A stretch of DNA of 64,000 nucleotides from Natronococcus sp. AD-5. GTDB lineage: Archaea > Halobacteriota > Halobacteria > Halobacteriales > Natrialbaceae. The translations under genes were made by a program, and so were the position numbers. The notes beneath the pieces were generated by a model, which was given only the letters and a program-made list of their open reading frames with translations, was not told where the DNA came from and did no database searches. How positions within the stretch are numbered: the stretch's first letter is position 1; the number at the start of each line of letters is the position of its first letter. Below, one piece after another: positions 59,808 to 64,000 of the stretch. The stretch is from positions 868,001 to 932,000 of the forward strand of contig NZ_CP132294.1 in the NCBI RefSeq assembly GCF_030734285.1. The letters run 5' to 3'.

Positions 59808-61613
59808 TTACGCGTCCGGATCGCGCTCGAGGCCGTCCGCGACCGCGGCACGGACTCGCGCTTCGAGTTCCTCGCGACGGCGATGACTCGCCTCGGAGTC
59901 GAACTCGACCGAGAGCACCTGCGTTCCCTCGGCCTCGAGCGATCGTCGGTACGCGTCCGAAAACGCGGCAGGGGTAACGCGCTCGAACTCGAGTCCGTAC
60001 AGGTCCGCGAGCGTCTCGAACTCGAGGCCGTGCGGGGTCTTGAACTGGTCCGTAAAGGGCGGATCGAATTCCTCGATCGGGAGTTTGTGAAAGATGCCGC
60101 CGCCGTCGTTGTCCAGCAGGACGATCGTCGCGTCGACCCCGCAGCGGTCGACCGCGAGCAGCCCGTTGGCGTCGTGGTAGAAGGCGAGATCGCCGGTGAC
60201 GAGCACGAGCGGGTCGTCGGTCGCGCTGCCGGCACCGAGTGCCGCGCTCGTGATGCCGTCGATCCCGCTCGCGCCGCGGTTGGCGAGGACGGTGAGATTG
60301 GCGGTTCGCGGGCGACCGAACCGGTCCGCATCTCGGATCGGCATACTGTTCGAGACGAAGACGGTCGCCGGATCGGGGGCGTCCTCGAACGCCGACGCGA
60401 GGATCGACCCTTCGAACGGCGCCGACTCGAGCGCGTCGCCGTCCAACGCGGCGTCTCGAACCCGCCAGTGGATCTCCTCCGCCAGCTCGAATCGCTCGAG
60501 CCACTCGCCGCCGCGGTCCGGTGCGGTCGCTCCGCCGTTCCCGCCGAACCGCTCGAGCAGGGCCGCGACGACCGAGTCCGGCGTCGCAGTCAGGTGATCG
60601 GTGGCGGTGAACGTCGCCTCGCGCCACTCGCCCGCGGGATCGACCAGGTACTGGGCGGCGTCGGCGTCTCGGAGCGCGCGTCGAAGCGGTTTCGACGTCG
60701 GCGAGGCGCCGAGCCGGAGGACGACGTCCGGATCGGGGAGTTCGTCGACGTAGGCGTCGTACCCCCCGAAGACGGGGGCGTCCTCGGTATGCGGGCCGAA
60801 CCGGAGATTCGAGAGCGGGTCGGCGAGAATCGGCGCGCCGACCCGGGTAGCGAGGGCGGCTACCGCTGCGGGCTCGAGATCGACGAGATCTGCGGGATCC
60901 GCCGGGCCGGCGACGAGCAGCGGGCGGTCGGCGCCCGCGAGCGCACGCGTGAGACTTCGAACGGACTCGTCGTCGGGGGTCAGTCGTCCACCGCCGGTTT
61001 CGACGAACGCTTCCTCTCGTCCCCTCGCGGCCGTCGTCTCCGCGAACGCGTCGGGTACCGTTCCCGTCTCGGTCGGCTCGAGCGGCTTCCGGAACGGACA
61101 GTTCAGGTGCACCGGTCCGGGCGGAACGCCCGTGGTCGCCGCGAGCGCTCGAGCGGCCGTCGTCCGGAGGCTTCTGACTTTTCGCTCGTCGGCCTCGGGC
61201 TCGGGGAGTTCCGCGTACCACCGAACGGCGTCGCCGTAGAGCTTGACCTGGTCGATCGTCTGGTTCGCGCCGCTGTCTCGCAACTCTGCCGGTCGGTCGG
61301 CGGTCAACACGAGCAGCGGAACGCGCGCCTGAGCGGCCTCGATGACCGCGGGGTGAAAGTTCGCCGCGGCGGTGCCGGAGGTACAGACCAGCGCGGTCGG
61401 CTCCCCGGTGCGCCGGGCGCGGCCGAGCGCGAAGAAAGCGGCCGACCGCTCGTCCAGGTGCGAGAACACCTCGATGTCGGGGTGCTCGACGAACGCCGCG
61501 GTCAGCGGCGTCGATCGGCTTCCGGGGGCGATACAGACCGCCTCGAGTCCGCCCTTCGCGAGTTCGTCGACGAGGGTGCGACCCCACAGCGTCGCGCGGT
61601 TCGGTGCGCTCAT
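59808..61613 (-). CDS. menD: 2-Succinyl-5-enolpyruvyl-6-hydroxy-3-cyclohexene-1-carboxylate synthase
   Basis: A 601-residue thiamine-diphosphate enzyme. It joins isochorismate and 2-oxoglutarate. The N-terminal Pyr domain has VCIAPGSRSTPLTAAFVEHP (about 27-46) and the family signature FSHLDERSAAFFALGRAR with the ThDP-activating Glu. The C-terminal PP domain has GDLAFYHDANGLLAVDRCGV and LLDNDGGGIFHKLPI. The latter is the ThDP/Mg-binding region with a GD-x(n)-N motif. It overlaps menF by four bases (ATGA). Start ATG 61613 fits the family. Confidence 0.95.
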   Translation of the reverse strand: MSAPNRATLWGRTLVDELAKGGLEAVCIAPGSRSTPLTAAFVEHPDIEVFSHLDERSAAFFALGRARRTGEPTALVCTSGTAAANFHPAVIEAAQARVPLLVLTADRPAELRDSGANQTIDQVKLYGDAVRWYAELPEPEADERKVRSLRTTAARALAATTGVPPGPVHLNCPFRKPLEPTETGTVPDAFAETTAARGREEAFVETGGGRLTPDDESVRSLTRALAGADRPLLVAGPADPADLVDLEPAAVAALATRVGAPILADPLSNLRFGPHTEDAPVFGGYDAYVDELPDPDVVLRLGASPTSKPLRRALRDADAAQYLVDPAGEWREATFTATDHLTATPDSVVAALLERFGGNGGATAPDRGGEWLERFELAEEIHWRVRDAALDGDALESAPFEGSILASAFEDAPDPATVFVSNSMPIRDADRFGRPRTANLTVLANRGASGIDGITSAALGAGSATDDPLVLVTGDLAFYHDANGLLAVDRCGVDATIVLLDNDGGGIFHKLPIEEFDPPFTDQFKTPHGLEFETLADLYGLEFERVTPAAFSDAYRRSLEAEGTQVLSVEFDSEASHRRREELEARVRAAVADGLERDPDA

Positions 61614-62959
61614 CTGAGTTCGTCGAGGATCGGTCGGAACTTCAGTTGTACCTCCTCCCACTCCTCGTTCGGATCGCTGTCGGCGACGATGCCGTTGCCC
61701 GCGAACAGCGTCACCGTCTCGTCGGCGGCGAGTCCCGACCGAATCCCGACCGCGAACTCGCCGTCGCCGGCGGCGTCGAACCAGCCGATCGGGGCGGCGT
61801 ACCAGCCGCGGTCGAACGACTCGGTCTCTCGGATCGTCTCGAGAGCCGCGCGCGGCGGCACCCCGCCGACCGCCGGCGTCGGGTGCAGCGCCTCGACGAG
61901 GTCGAGGACGTGATGGTCGCGCTCGAGCGTCGCCGAAATCGGCGTCTGCAGGTGCTGGATCGTCGCCAGCCGACGGATCGTCTGTTCGTCGATCGCGAGT
62001 TCGCGCGCGAGGGGCGCGAGCTGGTCGCGAATCGCCTCGACCACGAGGCCGTGCTCGCGCTGGAACTTCCGGCTGTCGACCATCCGCTCGACGTGCTCGT
62101 CGTCCTCCTCGGGGGTCTCTCCGCGCGGAACGGAGCCCGCGAGCGCCTCGGTCTCAACGCGGTCGCCGCGTTTCGAGACCAGTCGCTCGGGGGGCGCGCC
62201 GAAGAACGTCCCGCCGCCCTCGCGCCCGATCAGGAACCGATAACAGTTCGGATACTGGCGACGCAGCCGCTCGAGCGTCGCGGGGACGTCGACCGCCCCG
62301 TCGAGTTCGACCGAGAGCGCCTGCGCGAGGACGACCTTCGTGAGGTCGTCGTTCGCGATTCGGTCGAGCGCCGTCTCGACTTGGGCCTGCCACGCCGCGG
62401 GCGCGGTCGTGCGACGCGTCGAGCGAACGCCGGGTCCCGATCCGCTCGGACGCATCGCCGGCAGGTCGATCAGCCGTTCGTGCCAGTCCTCGAGGCGGCG
62501 CGCCGCCTCGTCCGCCTGCCGTGCGACCGTCGTGAGCCACGTGCCGTCGTCGCTCCGGGTGACGAGCACCCGCGGAACGACGAACGACGCCGGCTCGAAG
62601 CCGTTCCAGGGCGGATCGGGCTCGTGGCCGTCGTGAAACGAAAAGCCGCCGAACGCGCGCGGACGAGCGACCGCGGGGCCGACGTGATCGAAGCCGTCGA
62701 ACGCCGCGGCGGCCTGCGTTCGGATCTCGTCGAACCGCTCCGGGCCGCTGGCGGCGAACCGGGCGGCGACGCCGCGTCCGACGACCTCGAGCCCGTCGGG
62801 CGTCGCCCACTGGATGCGACACGCGTCGTCGGCCTCGACGATCGCACCGAAGGAAACGTCCTCGAGTTCGCGACACCGGCTCACCAACTCGGTACTCTCT
62901 CCCGCGCTCGCCGGCCGCGAGTCGCCAATCAGTTGTCGCCCGCCCGACGTTCGATCCAT
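61610..62959 (-). CDS. menF: Isochorismate synthase
   Basis: A 449-residue chorismate-binding enzyme that isomerises chorismate to isochorismate as the entry to menaquinone. The catalytic domain (about 200-449) has NDDLTKVVLAQALSVEL with Lys (general base), FLIGREGGGTFFGAPPERLV, TEALAGSVPRGETPEEDDEH (Mg-binding Glu) and LHPTPAVGGVPPRAAL. GWYAAPIGWFDAAGDGEFAV completes the signature. ATG 62959 is preferred over a GTG three codons upstream. Together with menD it forms a two-gene operon about 12 kb from the other men genes. Confidence 0.94.
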   Translation of the reverse strand: MDRTSGGRQLIGDSRPASAGESTELVSRCRELEDVSFGAIVEADDACRIQWATPDGLEVVGRGVAARFAASGPERFDEIRTQAAAAFDGFDHVGPAVARPRAFGGFSFHDGHEPDPPWNGFEPASFVVPRVLVTRSDDGTWLTTVARQADEAARRLEDWHERLIDLPAMRPSGSGPGVRSTRRTTAPAAWQAQVETALDRIANDDLTKVVLAQALSVELDGAVDVPATLERLRRQYPNCYRFLIGREGGGTFFGAPPERLVSKRGDRVETEALAGSVPRGETPEEDDEHVERMVDSRKFQREHGLVVEAIRDQLAPLARELAIDEQTIRRLATIQHLQTPISATLERDHHVLDLVEALHPTPAVGGVPPRAALETIRETESFDRGWYAAPIGWFDAAGDGEFAVGIRSGLAADETVTLFAGNGIVADSDPNEEWEEVQLKFRPILDELR

Positions 62960-63000
62960 CGAACGCACGTCGGGACTGCCGCGCCTTCAGCCTAACTATT

Positions 63001-63606
63001 CTAGCTGTACCGCTCCTCGTTCCACGGATTCGCCGTCTCGGAGTAACCGCGCCGCTCCCAGTAGCCCGGTTCGGGTTCGGTGAGAAACTCGATGCCGTCG
63101 ACCCACTTTGCGCCCTTGTAGGCGTACTTGTGTGGGGTGACGACCCGCAGCGGACCGCCGTGATCCGCCGGCAGCTCCTCGCCGTCGTAGGCCCACGCGA
63201 AGAGGACCTCGTCGCGGAGACAGTCCTCGAGCGGCAGGTCCGTGGTGTAGTCGTCGAGCGCCGAGAACATGACGTGGACCGCACCCTCACGAACGCCGGC
63301 CCGTTCGGCGATGGTGGGGAAGGGAACTCCCGTGAACGCGCAGTCGAACTTGCTCCAGCCGGTGACGCAGTGAAAGTCCTGACGCTGGGTCACCGTCGGC
63401 AGCTCCCGGAACTCCTCCCAGGAGAAGGAAAGCTCCTCCTCGACGGCGCCGGTGACGGTGAACTCCCAGGTTTCGGGATCCCACTCCGGCGTGCCGCTCT
63501 TCGAGAGCACCGGGAACGCGGACGTTTCGCGCTGTCCCGGCGGCAGCCGCTCCTCGCCGAACTCCCGGTACAGTTCCGTGACGTCGGTCATATCGTTCGT
63601 GCTCAT
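63001..63606 (-). CDS. Sulfite-oxidase-fold molybdopterin oxidoreductase, catalytic-domain-only
   Basis: A 201-residue protein of the SUOX/MsrP-like family (oxidoreductase molybdopterin-binding domain). FHCVTGWSKFDCAFTGVPFP (about 79-98) carries the molybdenum-ligand Cys, and DHGGPLRVVTPHKYAYKGAK is the pterin-binding loop. The C-terminus has WVDGIEFLTEPEPGYWERRG. There is no signal peptide, so it appears cytoplasmic, and no dimerisation or haem domain follows. Substrate is unknown. It lies just upstream of menF on the same strand, with about 40 bases between the two. Confidence 0.9.
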   Translation of the reverse strand: MSTNDMTDVTELYREFGEERLPPGQRETSAFPVLSKSGTPEWDPETWEFTVTGAVEEELSFSWEEFRELPTVTQRQDFHCVTGWSKFDCAFTGVPFPTIAERAGVREGAVHVMFSALDDYTTDLPLEDCLRDEVLFAWAYDGEELPADHGGPLRVVTPHKYAYKGAKWVDGIEFLTEPEPGYWERRGYSETANPWNEERYS

Positions 63607-63892
63607 ACACGGGAGGTGGAACTCCGCTCACGTAGGTGTGACGCTGTGCTGTCAGCGTCGTCGACCGGTGAGCGGTTCTCGATAGCGGTTTCCGGGGTGA
63701 TAGGCCGGCCATACGTTCGTTCAGGGAACCGGTAGTTGCGACCGCGAGACAAACGGCCGGAAGAAATATCGGATTTGCCGGTCGGTACCGCCGGCGAAAC
63801 GGTCTGTAATAGTCGGAACGAGGCCACAACTTGGGGGTACCTCGCGAAACCCTCGCCACCCCTTAGTACGGTGTTATCCACCAGAGCAGTGT

Positions 63893-64000
63893 ATGGAGAG
63901 CAGACAACAGATGACGGAACGAGAGGTCTCCGGACAGGCAGCTGAAGAAGTCGGCGAACAGGCCATGGGCCCCGCGTTTATGGCAGCCGCCGCCTCGGTC
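63893..64000 (+). CDS. N-terminal fragment of an unidentified gene (cut by the right edge)
   Basis: From ATG 63893 a plus-strand frame runs 36 codons to the window end, starting MESRQQMTEREVSGQAAEEV and reaching an Ala-rich hydrophobic stretch (GPAFMAAAASV) that may begin a membrane helix. A TATA-like CCTTAGTACG at about 63861-63870 lies 25-30 bases upstream. Too little is present to name the product. Confidence 0.5.
   Translation, partial: MESRQQMTEREVSGQAAEEVGEQAMGPAFMAAAASV

Noticed and set aside
59598-61913. A 771-residue plus-strand frame over menD
   Set aside because: Antisense to menD, whose ThDP motifs are clear. Composition is typical of a shadow frame.
1-64000. CRISPR arrays, insertion sequences, integrase or attachment sites, tRNA and rRNA genes
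   Set aside because: No regularly spaced repeats, transposase-like frames or tRNA-like cloverleaf sequence were seen on reading both strands. Absence cannot be proven by eye.

Overview
The window is a 64 kb piece of chromosome from a halophilic archaeon (class Halobacteria). The evidence is high GC, acidic proteomes, Tat signal peptides, archaeal ribosomal stalk proteins, TFB, HalX and Bat-type regulators and haloarchaeal menaquinone genes. Protein texture suggests the Natrialbales (Natronococcus/Haloterrigena/Natrinema neighbourhood), but that placement is from memory. I saw no tRNA or rRNA gene, CRISPR array, transposase or plasmid/virus module.

Layout. 1-2.5 kb: a decayed stretch holding a pterin-synthase-family pseudogene, a 49-residue zinc-ribbon protein, a small secreted protein and a shredded zinc alcohol dehydrogenase. 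2.5-5.4 kb: an MBL-fold hydrolase, two decaying membrane-protein genes and an intact membrane protein. 5.5-7.7 kb: the L1-L10(P0)-L12(P1) operon with a structured leader. 7.7-18 kb: HAD hydrolase, TctA-type permease, BtpA protein, old-yellow-enzyme reductase, MscS channel, thioredoxin-like protein, an Lrp/aminotransferase pair and an Eis-type acetyltransferase. 18-23 kb: two FAD amine/amino-acid oxidoreductases with near-identical promoters, a halolysin-type protease and an ornithine-cyclodeaminase-family enzyme. 23-31 kb: a degenerate sensor kinase facing a HalX response regulator, purL, an overlapping PHP/asparagine-synthase-like pair, a cupin and the Mrp ATPase. 32-37 kb: an Fe-S/NrfD/small-membrane-protein respiratory operon with a Bat-type regulator. 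37-44 kb: a repeat-rich Tat-exported protein with a 3' frameshift, a 41-residue Cys-motif protein, TFB and gatC-gatA. 44-49 kb: menB-menA-menC-menE. 49-53 kb: gamma-glutamyltransferase and an LVIVD propeller protein. 53-59.5 kb: the phosphate locus pstS-pstC-pstA-phoU plus a divergent AbrB-PhoU regulator. 59.8-63.6 kb: menF-menD and a sulfite-oxidase-fold protein. A new gene starts at the right edge.

How genes work together. Two men clusters cover isochorismate synthase to prenylation (menF, D, C, E, B, A); quinone from this route could serve the NrfD module. The pst locus lacks its ATPase: where pstB should lie there is only a 143-bp remnant whose last codons read like a PstB C-terminus. The AbrB-PhoU regulator sits beyond a 606-bp gap that carries a perfect 20-bp palindrome.

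A recurring theme is gene erosion by single-base indels and small deletions. It is seen in at least six places: the pterin-synthase-like gene, the alcohol dehydrogenase, a CDP-alcohol phosphotransferase, a four-helix membrane protein, the 3' end of the repeat protein and pstB. Whether some of these are assembly errors cannot be decided from sequence alone, but the multi-codon deletions cannot be simple base-calling slips. I found no convincing wholly new multi-gene system. The most distinctive items are the pstB deletion, the 20-bp palindrome, the two very short Cys-motif proteins, the duplicated promoters and the kinase that has lost its phosphoacceptor histidine.
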